Shown here: positions 46,466 through 55,476 of the stretch, piece by piece
Position numbering within the stretch: position 1 is the first letter of the stretch
Layout: each line of letters begins with the position of its first letter
Assembly (NCBI RefSeq): GCF_004135735.1
Contig: NZ_CP012670.1
Span: forward strand, 4,783,501 to 4,847,500
Source: Sorangium cellulosum
GTDB taxonomy: Bacteria; Myxococcota_A; Polyangia; Polyangiales; Polyangiaceae
Direction of reading: 5' to 3'
DNA length: 64,000 nt
Translations under genes and position numbers: made by a program
Notes under the pieces: generated by a model
What the model saw: the letters and a program-made list of their open reading frames with translations, nothing else
Told to the model about the DNA's origin: nothing
Databases searched by the model: none

Positions 46466-48067
46466 ATGCCTGCTCAGGTCCAGCCTGCTCCCCTCTCCCC
46501 CTCGCCGGTCGGCACCTCCATCCCCGCCGGGACGCTCCGCGCCGAGATGGAATCGCGTCGCGCGACCGGCCGCCGCTTCGACGTCCGCGAGGCCGTCGGC
46601 CTCGCGGTGCCGCTCTGCACGCAGCTCCACCAGCTGCACGCGCAGGGGCGGACCCTGTTCGTGCACCCGTCGTGCCTCGGCTACGGCGCGGATGGCGCCG
46701 TCCAGGTCATCGAGGAGCTCGCCCACACCGCGCCCGTCCTGCCGCGCGACCTCGCCTGCCTCGCGCCCGAGGCGCGCAAGGGCGGCGGGGGCGACGCGCG
46801 CGCGAGCGTCTTCGCGGTCGGCGCCATCCTGTACGAGATGCTCACGGGCGGCAGCGTCGGCCCGGGGATGCGGCGGCCTGCAGAGGTGGTCCCGGACCTG
46901 CCGCCCGCCCTGGAGACCGTGCTCGGCAACTCGCTCGTGGCCGATCCGAGCCACCGCCCGGCCGACCTCGCCGCCCTCGCGCAGGCGCTCCACCAGCTCG
47001 CCGCGAGCGCGTCGGAGCGGCCGCCCGGCGCGGACGCCTCGCACCTCGACGGCGACGGCGACGTCGAGGTCGACGTCGCCCTCTCCACGGCGCCGCCGAC
47101 CGGGCCCGCGCACGAGCCGCGCGTCCCGTCCGCGCCCTCCATGCCGAGGATCCAGGCGGTCTCCGGGGATGGGCCGTTCGCGGTCGCCATCCCGGTCAGC
47201 CAGCCGGCGGGCCTGCGCGGCAACGACCCGACCCGCAAGCTCGCCGACCTCAAGGCCGCGCTCGAGTCCGACCCGCGCCCGCGGTACGTCGTCATCAAGG
47301 AGGGCATGGACCACGGGCCGTTCTCGGCCGTGGAGCTGCTCCAGCAGATCGCGTCCGGCTCCTTCACGGGCGACCACGTGCTGCGCGACGCGATCTCCGG
47401 GGGGGAGCGCGCCATCCAGGAGTACGAGGAGTTCGCCCCGTTCGCCGAGCAGGCGAAGCTGAACCGGGACATCGTGCAGGAGAAGCGCGCCCTCGACGCC
47501 GTGGTGTCGGCCGAGAAGCAGGGCGCGCAGTACAAGGCGCTCATCGGCATGGCGCTGATGGGCGTCATCCTCGCCGCGGGCGCGGGCTGGTGGTACCGCG
47601 AGCGCGCCCACAAGGAGCAGGAGCTCGCGGTGCGGGACGCGACCGACCGCGTGGCGATCGAGGTCGACGCCGGCCTCGGCGGCACCAAGGCGGCGCGCGC
47701 CGGCGGGGCGCGGCCGCGCGGCGGCGGCAGCTACCCGACCCTCGGCGGCGGCCTGAGCTGCGAGGCGGCGCAGTCGCGCTACGTCGAGGAGTACAAGCTC
47801 GGCAACAACGGCCCGCCCGATCTCACGGCCGGCGCCTACGGCAACGTGCTGAACCGCGGCACCTACCTGAACGCGTGCAACGTGCCGTCGAGCATGGAGG
47901 TGAGCGTGTGCGCCGCCGTGCAGAACGGCCGCGCCGTGGGGGTCACCGTCACGACGCGCCCGTCGAACCCGGGCATCGCCTCGTGCGTGTCGAGGCAGAT
48001 CCGCGGTATGTCGTTCCCGTCGCACCCGCGCCTCGACGTCGCCCGCACGACCTTCTCCGCCAACTGA
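46466..48067 (+). CDS. Pseudokinase, GYF-like and AgmX/PglI C-terminal domain membrane protein
   Basis: The 533-residue protein begins with a reduced kinase C-lobe (about 30-180). It keeps LHQLHAQG, CLAPEARKG (APE site), ASVFAVGAILYEMLTGG and DPSHRPADLAALA, but it has no glycine loop or Lys, the HRD loop reads FVHPSCLGYG, and DFG is absent. It therefore cannot phosphorylate. A GYF-like segment (YVVIKEGMDHGPFSAVELLQQI, about 272-320) follows, then a membrane helix (356-375) and a periplasmic C-terminal domain with four Cys (430-533) of the type found in AgmX/PglI gliding proteins. It may link a cytoplasmic signal to the envelope. Confidence 0.82.
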   Translation: MPAQVQPAPLSPSPVGTSIPAGTLRAEMESRRATGRRFDVREAVGLAVPLCTQLHQLHAQGRTLFVHPSCLGYGADGAVQVIEELAHTAPVLPRDLACLAPEARKGGGGDARASVFAVGAILYEMLTGGSVGPGMRRPAEVVPDLPPALETVLGNSLVADPSHRPADLAALAQALHQLAASASERPPGADASHLDGDGDVEVDVALSTAPPTGPAHEPRVPSAPSMPRIQAVSGDGPFAVAIPVSQPAGLRGNDPTRKLADLKAALESDPRPRYVVIKEGMDHGPFSAVELLQQIASGSFTGDHVLRDAISGGERAIQEYEEFAPFAEQAKLNRDIVQEKRALDAVVSAEKQGAQYKALIGMALMGVILAAGAGWWYRERAHKEQELAVRDATDRVAIEVDAGLGGTKAARAGGARPRGGGSYPTLGGGLSCEAAQSRYVEEYKLGNNGPPDLTAGAYGNVLNRGTYLNACNVPSSMEVSVCAAVQNGRAVGVTVTTRPSNPGIASCVSRQIRGMSFPSHPRLDVARTTFSAN

Positions 48068-48119
48068 GGCGGGCGGGCGCGTCCCCTCCCCGACGACCGT
48101 GCCCGTGCCCCCGCCCCCG

Positions 48120-48857
48120 ATGATCCGTATCGAGCAGCTGACGAAGAGCTTCGGCGCCATGCCCGTCCTCCGGGGCGTCGACCTGGAGGTGCCCGCCGGC
48201 TGCCTGTACGGGCTGATCGGGCCGGGCGCCGCGGGCAAGAGCGTCCTCCTCAAGATGATCACCGGCCTGCTGCGGCCGGATCGCGGGCGCGTGCTCGTCG
48301 ACGGGAAGGACGTGCACGCGCTCAGCGAGATCGAGCTCCAGGCGTTCCGCCTCAAGTTCGGGATGCTGTTCCAGAACAACGCGCTGTTCGACTACATGAC
48401 CGTGGGCGAGAACATCGCGTTCCCGCTGCGGCGGCTCTACGACCTGAGCGAGGAGGAGATCCACGAGCGGGTCGCGGAGCGGCTGCGCGTGGTGTCGCTC
48501 GCGGGCTTCGAGGACCGGACGCCGGCGGGGCTGTCCGGCGGCCAGAAAAAGCGCGTCGGCGTGGCGCGCGCCACGATCACGCGCGGCGAGATCGTCCTGT
48601 ACGACGAGCCCGCCGCCGGGCTGGATCCGGTGACGTCGCAGCGCATCTTCGAGCTGCTCCGCGCCGAGCAGCGGGCGATGAACGCGACCGTGGTGATGGT
48701 CTCGAGCGATCTCGATCGGCTGCTCACCGTCACCGACCGGGTCGGGATGCTCTACCGCGGCCGGCTCATCTTCGACGGCACGACGGAGGAGGCCAAGGCG
48801 AGCGACGACCCACGCGTGCGGCAGTTCGTCCACGGGCTGACCGAGGGACCGCTTTAG
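48120..48857 (+). CDS. MlaF-like ABC transporter ATP-binding protein
   Basis: From ATG 48120 the protein has 245 residues; a GTG at 48099 adds seven, mostly proline. It has Walker A GPGAAGKS, Q-loop LFQNNALFDYMTVGENIAFPL typical of the Mla/Ttg2A group, signature LSGGQKKRVGVARA and Walker B IVLYDEPAAGLDP. The switch region reads VVMVSSDLDR: the usual His (THD or SHD) is Ser, which should lower hydrolysis. MlaF powers phospholipid transport between membranes. No MlaE or MlaD partner is in the window. It ends 3 bases before the convergent acyltransferase stop. Confidence 0.9.
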   Translation: MIRIEQLTKSFGAMPVLRGVDLEVPAGCLYGLIGPGAAGKSVLLKMITGLLRPDRGRVLVDGKDVHALSEIELQAFRLKFGMLFQNNALFDYMTVGENIAFPLRRLYDLSEEEIHERVAERLRVVSLAGFEDRTPAGLSGGQKKRVGVARATITRGEIVLYDEPAAGLDPVTSQRIFELLRAEQRAMNATVVMVSSDLDRLLTVTDRVGMLYRGRLIFDGTTEEAKASDDPRVRQFVHGLTEGPL

Positions 48858-48860
48858 AAC

Positions 48861-49796
48861 CTACGGCGCAGCCCCCCGGCGCGCGGCGGGCCCGTCGACG
48901 GGGCCCTCGCCGGTGAAGTGGAACCACTGCGTCGGATGGGCCCGGACGAAGCGCTCCATCGCGCCCATCATCGCCGCGGCCGCCCGGTCCCGCTCCGCCT
49001 CGGTCGGGCGGCGCGAGAGCCGGATCGGCGGCGCCACGACGGCCTCGTACTCGAGGAAGCCCAGCCGGCGCGTGAACACCGGCAGGATCGGCGCGCCGCT
49101 CAGCGCCGCGAGCGCGAGCGGCCCCTCGGGCGCGCGCCAGCGCTCGCCCAGGAAGGTGACCTCGCGGCTGCGCATCCCGGGCGGGACGCGATCGATCTGC
49201 ATGGCGACCACGCCGCCGCGCCGCAGGTGGTGGAGCAACGGCAGCCCGTCGAGCGGCCCGTCGCCGATGTGCACCACCTGGACGCCCGCCCGCCGCCGCG
49301 CCGCGTCCTGGATGGCGCGCGCCTCGGGATCCCGCTCCCGCTGCATCGCCAGCACGACGCCGGCCGGGTGCACCACGCCGAGCACCTGGCCGGCGATGTC
49401 CCAGCCCCCGGTGTGCGCCGTGACGATGAGGACCCCGCGCCCGGCCGCCGCCGCCGCGTGGTAATGCTCGACGCCCCGGGTCCGGCTGGCCACCGTGTAG
49501 CCGCGGTCGCTCGCGAGCAGGAGCGCCTCGGTGATGCAGCGCCCGTAGGTGGCGAAGACCTCGGCGGCGTCGAGCAGGTCGGCGACGCGGGACCGAGGCC
49601 CGCGGACGCGGCGGAGGGTCTGCTCGACGCGCCGGCGCACCTCGGGGAGCGCGGCCGCGAAGAGCACGCCGAAGACCGGCGGGCTGTGGCGCACCCACGG
49701 CTCCGGCCCGCGCGTGACGCCCGCGGTGAGGGCGCGGCGCCAGAAGGCCGAGTCGGGGCGGAGGCGGGAGAGGAGAGCGCCGCGCAGGCGAGGCAT
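48861..49796 (-). CDS. LpxL/HtrB-like lysophospholipid acyltransferase
   Basis: The ATG at 49796 (MPRLRGALLSRLRPD) gives 311 residues. Family landmarks are visible: GRGVLIVTAHTGGWDIAG near 120 with the H-x4-D-type catalytic motif (HTGGWD), VVAMQIDRVPPGM near 200, FLGERWRAPEGPLALAALSGAPILPVF near 215, and the C-terminal HPTQWFHFTGEGP. Such enzymes transfer acyl chains to lipid A precursors or to glycolipids at the inner membrane. There is no strong ribosome-binding site. Its presence near an MlaF-like ATPase hints at outer-membrane lipid work. Confidence 0.88.
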   Translation of the reverse strand: MPRLRGALLSRLRPDSAFWRRALTAGVTRGPEPWVRHSPPVFGVLFAAALPEVRRRVEQTLRRVRGPRSRVADLLDAAEVFATYGRCITEALLLASDRGYTVASRTRGVEHYHAAAAAGRGVLIVTAHTGGWDIAGQVLGVVHPAGVVLAMQRERDPEARAIQDAARRRAGVQVVHIGDGPLDGLPLLHHLRRGGVVAMQIDRVPPGMRSREVTFLGERWRAPEGPLALAALSGAPILPVFTRRLGFLEYEAVVAPPIRLSRRPTEAERDRAAAAMMGAMERFVRAHPTQWFHFTGEGPVDGPAARRGAAP

Positions 49797-50027
49797 GCGC
49801 CGCCGATCTAGCGCAAACGAAACGCCCGAGGGAGGGGCTTCGAGCTGCGCTGTCTCACTCGCCCCGTCGCCCCGCCCAATCGGCCGCTCGTCCGAGGCGC
49901 TCTCGCGAGGAGCCCAGTCCGGCCGCACAGGAACAGCGCGTGGCGCCAGGCAGATCCCGACCGAGAAAACAGGTTCATCGGGCGCAAAGCCCTCTGTTAC
50001 AAGGCAACTCGCAAGGGGGCGTTTGAC

Positions 50028-50663
50028 ATGAATATCCTGCTCGTCGATGACCAGCACGTCGTACGGGAGGCGCTGGCGCATGCGCTCGCGTCCCAGCCAG
50101 GGGTGGCCGCGGTCGTCCAGGCCGGGAGCGCGCGAGAGGCGCTCCGCGCGCAGGAGCTCCACCGCTGTCAGGTGGCGGTGATCGAGCTCTGCCTCGCCGA
50201 CCGGAGCGGCACGGAGCTCATCCGGGAGCTCAAGGCCATCGCCGAGGTCCGCGTGGTCGTGCTCTCGATGCACCGGGACGAGTTCCGGGTGGCGGAGGCG
50301 ATGCGGGCAGGCGCGGACGGCTACCTGTCCAAGCAGAGCCGGCTCGCCGACGTCATGGAGGCGCTGCGCACCGTGGTCCGCGGGCGCACGGCGGTCTCGC
50401 CGGACGTGAGCGCGGCGATGGTGCGCGCGCTCCAGCGGCGCGACGCGGCAGGAGGCGACATGGTGGCCACGCTGAGCGAGCGGGAGCGGCAGGTGCTCCG
50501 GTTCCTCGCGATGGGGCGCTCGGCCAAGGAGGTCGCCGCGCTGCTGTCGATCAGCGTCAAGACCGTCGAGACGCACCGGGCGCGCCTCTGCGCGAAGGTG
50601 GCGACGCACAGCGTGGCCGACCTGACCCGGCTGGCGGTGCGATCCGGCCTGGTCGAGGCCTAG
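50028..50663 (+). CDS. NarL/FixJ-type response regulator with Glu at the phosphorylation site
   Basis: The ATG at 50028 follows AAGGGGG by about 8 bases. The 211-residue protein has a receiver domain (MNILLVDDQHVVREALAHAL, VVVLSMHRDE, ADGYLSKQSRLADV with the conserved Lys) and a LuxR-type DNA-binding domain (LSERERQVLRFLAMGRSAKEVAALLSISVKTVETHRARL). The site that usually reads LDLxMP reads VIELCLADRSG, so Glu53 replaces the phospho-accepting Asp. Glu can mimic the phosphorylated form. No kinase gene is adjacent. The gene is divergent from the acyltransferase gene with 231 bases between. Confidence 0.93.
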   Translation: MNILLVDDQHVVREALAHALASQPGVAAVVQAGSAREALRAQELHRCQVAVIELCLADRSGTELIRELKAIAEVRVVVLSMHRDEFRVAEAMRAGADGYLSKQSRLADVMEALRTVVRGRTAVSPDVSAAMVRALQRRDAAGGDMVATLSERERQVLRFLAMGRSAKEVAALLSISVKTVETHRARLCAKVATHSVADLTRLAVRSGLVEA

Positions 50664-50714
50664 CGCCGCGTCACCCCGGCTCGCCGGGGCCGCGCGGCGG
50701 CCGCGCCGCGGACC

Positions 50715-50987
50715 TCACGCCGCGGCGGTGGCCGCCCGCGGAGCGACCCGGAGCGCAGGCAGGGTCTTCCCGATCAGCGCCGAGCCGATGGCGAACCCCG
50801 AGAGCGTGAGTCGCATGCGGAGCACGTCCAGCATCCCCTGATGATGGAGCACGGTCAGCGTGCCGCGGACATCCCTGCGGCGGACGCGCAGCCGTTCGAC
50901 CAGCGTGTCGAGGGTCTCTGTGCGCCCCTCGATCTGGGCGAGGGCGAGCGCCTGCAGGAGAGTTGCGGCCAGGATTTTCTTGTCCAT
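50715..50987 (-). CDS. Small winged-helix-like protein
   Basis: The ATG at 50987 follows AGGGTG by about 6 bases. The 90-residue product MDKKILAATLLQALALAQIEGRTE... continues TLDTLVERLRVRRRDVRGTLTVLHHQGMLDVLRMRLTLSGFAIG, a helix-turn-helix and beta-wing arrangement like small MarR- or PadR-type transcription regulators. It is convergent with the response-regulator gene. No certain family assignment. Confidence 0.7.
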   Translation of the reverse strand: MDKKILAATLLQALALAQIEGRTETLDTLVERLRVRRRDVRGTLTVLHHQGMLDVLRMRLTLSGFAIGSALIGKTLPALRVAPRAATAAA

Positions 50988-51457
50988 GAGAGCACCCTAG
51001 GAATCTCCAGAGGGAGTGCCCACTTTTCGGTGACGATTTCTTGTGTCGGGAGGTCAATCACCCATCGGGCCACGGGCACCCCGTAAGCGGCTCATCCTGC
51101 GCCCGATACCTACCTGCGCGCCTCGGTGGAATACCTGGCCCCCCCGCGGTCCGCGCCGCCGCGCGGGGGCGTGCGCGGCTGGAAAGACTCCGATCGTGCA
51201 GGGGAGGCTCCCCGGACGGCGCGTCATCCAGTGAATCCACGCGTCGCGCGGACACGCGATCTCGCGGGGCGCGTCGAGGGCGCCTTCCGCTCGAGACGGC
51301 GCGGAGCTCCCGTGACGCGTCGTGTGGCCAGGATCTCGATGCGTCCTGATCTCTCCGCCTGCGGTACCGGCGCTCACCGGCGGCCGGCGTCGGCGCGCGA
51401 TCGGGCCCGATGCCGTCGCCGGGCGGAGCGCGAGCCGCGCTATGCTGGGGTGCCCCC
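50988..51457. other. Divergent intergenic region upstream of the PknK-like gene
   Basis: These 470 bases separate two divergent genes. The first 60 bases next to 50987 have reduced GC content and probably hold that gene's promoter (TTGACC on the minus strand at about 51049-51054). I see no gene, repeat or terminator. Confidence 0.5.
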
Positions 51458-54400
51458 ATGCGCGCAGGAACGATCGTCGGCGACAGGTTCGAGATCGAGC
51501 GCCTCGCGGGCTCGGGCGGCATGGGCGATGTGTACCGGGCGCGCGATCGGTGGAGCGGCGACACGGTCGCGATCAAGATCCTGCGGCGCTCCGGAGAGAT
51601 GGAGTCGAGTCGCTTCCTGCGCGAGGTCAGGGCGCTCGCCGCGCTGCAGTCCCCGGGGATCGTGCGGTACATCGCCGACGGCGTCACGGGCGCGCAGGAG
51701 ATGTACCTGGCCATGGAGTGGCTCTCGGGCGAGACGCTCTCGCAGCGCCTCTCCCGGGCCGAGCTCACGATCGCCGAGAGCCTCGCGCTCGGCGCGCGCA
51801 TCGCGGCCGCGCTCGGCGTCGTCCACCGGGAGGGCATCGTCCACCGCGACCTGAAGCCGAGCAACATCTTCCTCGCGGGCGGCGCCGCCGAGCGCGTCAC
51901 CCTGATCGATTTCGGGATCGCGCGCGTGTCCGGCGTCGAGCAGCGGCTCACCGCGACCGGCGCGATGCTCGGGACCCCGGGCTACATGGCGCCGGAGCAG
52001 GCGCGCGGCGAGCCGAACGTCGACGCCCGGGCGGACGTCTTCTCCCTCGGCTGCGTGCTCTTCAAGTGCCTCACCGGGCGCGCGCCGTTCCTCGGCCTCG
52101 ATCCGCTCTCCGTGGCGCTCAAGATCGTCCTGGAGGAGCCGCCGCGGCTCCGGGAGCTCCGCCCGGAGCTCCCGGCCGCGGTCGACGCGCTGATCGCCAG
52201 GATGCTCGCGAAGCTGCCGGACCGCCGCCCGCGCGACGGCGACGCGGTGGCGGCCGAGCTCGCCGCGCTGAGCGAGCGCCTGCTCGAGTGGCCCAGCGCG
52301 TCCTCGATGAGCGCGCGGTCGCGCGAGATCACGAGCAGCGAGCGGAGGATCGTGAGCCTGGTCCTCGCGCGCGACGCCGTCACCCAGGGGGCCCCGGCGG
52401 CCCAGGCCCCGGAGCTCGAGCGGCGGGCGCGGGCGCTGCGCGCGGTGGCGGAGCGCTACCAGGGGCAGCTCGAGATCCTCGCCGACCAGTCGCCCGTCGT
52501 CGTGCTCTCGAGCGCGGGCGCCCCGACCGATCTCGCCGCGCGCGCGGCGCGCTGCGCGCTCTCCCTCCGGGCGGTGCTCGGCCGGGCGCCCGTGGCGCTC
52601 GTCTCCGGGCGCGCGGAGCTCTCGCCGCGGGCGCCCGTCGGCGAGCTGATCGACCGCGCGGTCCTCCTGCTCGCCGCGGATCGCGGCGCCGCCGGGGCGG
52701 CCCCGATCCTCCTCGACTCGGTGACGGCGGGCCTGCTCGGCGGCCGGTTCGACGTCGCGCCCGCCGGCGCGGCGCACTGCCTGCGCGGGGAGCGGGACGA
52801 CCTCGACGCGCCGCCGCTCCTGCTCGGCAAGCCGACGGCGTGCGTGGGCCGCGAGCGCGAGATCGCGCTCCTCGAGACCGCGTTCGTCCAGTGCGTCGAG
52901 GAGTCGCTCGCCAGCGCGGCGATCGTCGTCGGGCCGGCCGGGTCGGGCAAATCGCGGCTGCGCTACGAGCTGATCCAGCGGCTGCGCGCGCGCGGCGACG
53001 GGGCGCAGGTGTGGATCGGGCGGGGCGACCCGATGCGCGCCGGCTCCGCCTTCGGGCTGCTCGCGCAGGCGCTGCGGCGCGCGATCGGCCTGTTCGACGA
53101 CGAGCCGCTCGCGGCGCGGCGGCAGAAGATCCGGGCGCGGATCGATCAGCGCGGGGTCAAGGACGGCGCGCGCGTCGCCGCCTTCCTCGGAGAGATGGTC
53201 GGCGCGCGGTTCCCCGACGACGACGACGTGCGGCTCCGGGCGGCGCGGCGCAACCCGGTGCTCATGAACGATCAGCTCCGCGTGGCCTGGGAAGACTTCC
53301 TCCGGGCCGAGTGCGCGCGCGGGCCGGTGGTGCTGGTGCTCGAGGACCTGCAGTGGGGCGACCTGCCCACGGTGACGCTCGTGGACGGGGCGCTGCGCAA
53401 CCTGAGGGAGCTGCCGCTGCTCGTGCTCGCGCTCGGGCGGCCGGAGGTGCGCGAGACGTTCCGGGATCTGTGGACGAGCCACGGCGCGCTGGAGGTGCGC
53501 CTCGCGACGCTGCCGCGCCGGGCGAGCGAGCGGCTGGTGCGGCAGGCGCTCGGCCAGGACGCGAGCGACACGCTCGTGCAGGCGCTCGTGGAGCGCGCGG
53601 ACGGCAACGCGTTCTACCTGGAGGAGCAGATCCGCGCCGTCGCCGAGGGCAAGGGCGCGGGGGTGCCGGAGACCGTGCTCGTGATGGTGCAGGCGCGCCT
53701 CGAGGCGCTGGATCTCGAGATGCGGCGCGCCCTGCGGGCGGCGAGCATCTTCGGCGAGACGTTCTGGCGGGGCGGCGTCGCGGCGCTGATGGGCGGCGCG
53801 GACGCCACGCGCCCGCTCGAGATGCTGGAGCAGCGCGAGCTGATCGTGGGCGGCAGGGGGGAGAGCCTCGCCGGCGAGGTCGAGTACAGCTTCCGGCACG
53901 CGCTCATCCAGGAGGCGGCGTACGGGATGCTCACCGAGCGCGACCGGGAGCTCGGGCACTGGCTCGCGGGCGAGTGGCTGGAGCGCGCGGGCGAGGCCGA
54001 CGCGGCGCTGCTCGCGGAGCACTTCGAGCGCGGCGGGGACCCGGGGCGGGCCGTGGTCTTCTACGAGCGCGCGGCGGAGCAGGCGCTGCGCGGCAACGAC
54101 CTGGTCGCCACCCTCGACCTCGCCGAGCGCGGCGTCCGGTGCGGCGCCACCGGGGAGCTGCTCGGCGCGCTGCGGCTCGTGCAGGCCGAGGCCCACGTCT
54201 GGCGCGGCGAGTTCGCGCAGGGCGAGCAGCGCGGCGTCGAGGCGGCGGAGCAGCTCCACCCCGGGTCCGCGCCGTGGTTCCGCGCGGTCCAGCAGTCCGC
54301 GGTCGCGGCGGGCAAGCAGGGGTACTACGACCGCGTCGAGCGCTGGGCGAGCAGGGCGACCGCGGAGCCGCCCGACGAGGGCGCGGAGAGCGCCCGGCTG

Positions 54401-55327
54401 GCCTGCCTGGCGGAGTGCGCGGGCTTCGTCGCCTTCGGCGGCAACTACGCCGCGGCCAACGCGCTGATCGAGGAGCTCAGCCGCGGGGTGAGCCAGCAGA
54501 GCGCGCCGGACCCCGAGCTGGTGGGCAGGCTGTACTACGCGCGATCGGTGGGCCTCCTGGCCTCCGGCAGCCTCGGCGATTGCCTCGAGTGCACGGAGGC
54601 GTCGCTCGCCGCGTTCGAGCGCGCCGGCGATCGCCGCAACGCGTGCGTCGCGCGCAACAACCTCGGCTCCTTCTACGCGGAGCTCGGCGCGTTCGATCGC
54701 GCCGAGGAGGCGCTGCGCACGTCCATGGCCGAGGCGGAGCGCATGGGGCTGCACGATCCGGCGATGCTCGCCCTCGCCAACCTCGGCCACGTGCTCGCGT
54801 ACCGCGGCCAGCTCGCGGAGGCGAAGCGGGCCCTGCGGAGGGCGATCGAGGCAGAGGAGCGGCAGGGCGACCCGCGCGCCGCGGGCACGTCGCGAACGTA
54901 CCTCGCCGAGGCCGCCCTCCTCTCCGGCGAGCTCGACGCGGCCGAGCGCGACGCGCGCGCGGCGGCGGCGGCGCTGGACGTGGTGCCGCCGCTCCGCGCC
55001 GCGGCGCTCGCGGTGGGGGCCCAGGCGCTGCTCGGCCTCGGGCGCGCCGGCGAGGCGCTCGCGGCGGCGGAGGAGGCGATGTCGCTGCTCCTCTCGCTGG
55101 GCACCGTCGAGGAGGGCGAGTCCCGGGTGCGCCTCGCCTACGCCGAGTCGCTCGCCGCGAACGGCAAGCAGGCCGAGGCCACGGCCGCGATCGTGGCGGC
55201 GCGCGAGCGGCTGCTCGCGCGCGCCGAGCGGGTCGGCGCGCCGGCCTGGCGCGAGCGCTTCCTGGCCCGCGAGGAGAACGCCCGGACGCTCGCGCTCGCC
55301 GACCAGTGGACCGGCGAGCCCGCGTGA
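51458..55327 (+). CDS. PknK-like Ser/Thr kinase with cyclase-like, AAA-type ATPase and TPR domains
   Basis: From ATG 51458 the protein has 1289 residues. The kinase domain (10-275) is complete: GSGGMGDVYRA, VAIKILR, HRDLKPSN at about 128, LIDFGIARVS and YMAPEQARG. Residues about 290-460 resemble a degenerate class III nucleotide-cyclase domain (RRIVSLVLARDAV, VVVLSSAGAPTDLAARAARCALSLR). CVGREREIALLETAF and Walker A GPAGSGKS (about 492-499) begin an AAA-type ATPase with VVLVLEDLQWGD as Walker B near 628. From about 890 the chain is TPR-like (RNACVARNNLGSFYAELGAF). This layout is typical of large soluble PknK proteins. A 29-bp inverted repeat starts at the base after the stop. Confidence 0.95.
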   Translation: MRAGTIVGDRFEIERLAGSGGMGDVYRARDRWSGDTVAIKILRRSGEMESSRFLREVRALAALQSPGIVRYIADGVTGAQEMYLAMEWLSGETLSQRLSRAELTIAESLALGARIAAALGVVHREGIVHRDLKPSNIFLAGGAAERVTLIDFGIARVSGVEQRLTATGAMLGTPGYMAPEQARGEPNVDARADVFSLGCVLFKCLTGRAPFLGLDPLSVALKIVLEEPPRLRELRPELPAAVDALIARMLAKLPDRRPRDGDAVAAELAALSERLLEWPSASSMSARSREITSSERRIVSLVLARDAVTQGAPAAQAPELERRARALRAVAERYQGQLEILADQSPVVVLSSAGAPTDLAARAARCALSLRAVLGRAPVALVSGRAELSPRAPVGELIDRAVLLLAADRGAAGAAPILLDSVTAGLLGGRFDVAPAGAAHCLRGERDDLDAPPLLLGKPTACVGREREIALLETAFVQCVEESLASAAIVVGPAGSGKSRLRYELIQRLRARGDGAQVWIGRGDPMRAGSAFGLLAQALRRAIGLFDDEPLAARRQKIRARIDQRGVKDGARVAAFLGEMVGARFPDDDDVRLRAARRNPVLMNDQLRVAWEDFLRAECARGPVVLVLEDLQWGDLPTVTLVDGALRNLRELPLLVLALGRPEVRETFRDLWTSHGALEVRLATLPRRASERLVRQALGQDASDTLVQALVERADGNAFYLEEQIRAVAEGKGAGVPETVLVMVQARLEALDLEMRRALRAASIFGETFWRGGVAALMGGADATRPLEMLEQRELIVGGRGESLAGEVEYSFRHALIQEAAYGMLTERDRELGHWLAGEWLERAGEADAALLAEHFERGGDPGRAVVFYERAAEQALRGNDLVATLDLAERGVRCGATGELLGALRLVQAEAHVWRGEFAQGEQRGVEAAEQLHPGSAPWFRAVQQSAVAAGKQGYYDRVERWASRATAEPPDEGAESARLACLAECAGFVAFGGNYAAANALIEELSRGVSQQSAPDPELVGRLYYARSVGLLASGSLGDCLECTEASLAAFERAGDRRNACVARNNLGSFYAELGAFDRAEEALRTSMAEAERMGLHDPAMLALANLGHVLAYRGQLAEAKRALRRAIEAEERQGDPRAAGTSRTYLAEAALLSGELDAAERDARAAAAALDVVPPLRAAALAVGAQALLGLGRAGEALAAAEEAMSLLLSLGTVEEGESRVRLAYAESLAANGKQAEATAAIVAARERLLARAERVGAPAWRERFLAREENARTLALADQWTGEPA

Positions 55328-55443
55328 CGGTGGTGGGGGCACGTCGGGCGCTCCCCTCCGGGGCTTGCGTTCCGGCGAGCCCCTTTGGTGGCTCGCCTGC
55401 ACTTCAGCCCCTCCGGGGAGCGCCCGACGTGCCCCCACCACCG
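55328..55443. terminator. Perfect 29-bp inverted repeat between convergent genes
   Basis: The left arm 55328-55356 begins at the first base after the PknK-like stop and is the exact complement of the right arm 55415-55443. The 58-base loop contains a second hairpin (GGCGAGCC with GGCTCGCC). The inner part is copy B of the dispersed 66-bp repeat. The structure can fold identically on either strand and probably ends both this transcript and the convergent lipoprotein transcript. Confidence 0.7.
55349..55414 (-). repeat. Dispersed 66-bp repeat, copy B
   Basis: The reverse complement of this segment aligns without gaps to 4349-4414 (55 of 66 identical). It overlaps the inner edges of the 29-bp inverted repeat arms, but the arms themselves extend beyond it and are absent at copy A. 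Confidence 0.7.
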
Positions 55444-55476
55444 GGTGATTGATGAGGAGGATGGATGAGGAGCGGG

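Noticed and set aside
49797..50027. Extension of the LpxL-like protein to a start at 50609
   Set aside because: That frame would run antisense to the response-regulator gene; ATG 49796 matches the family N-terminus.
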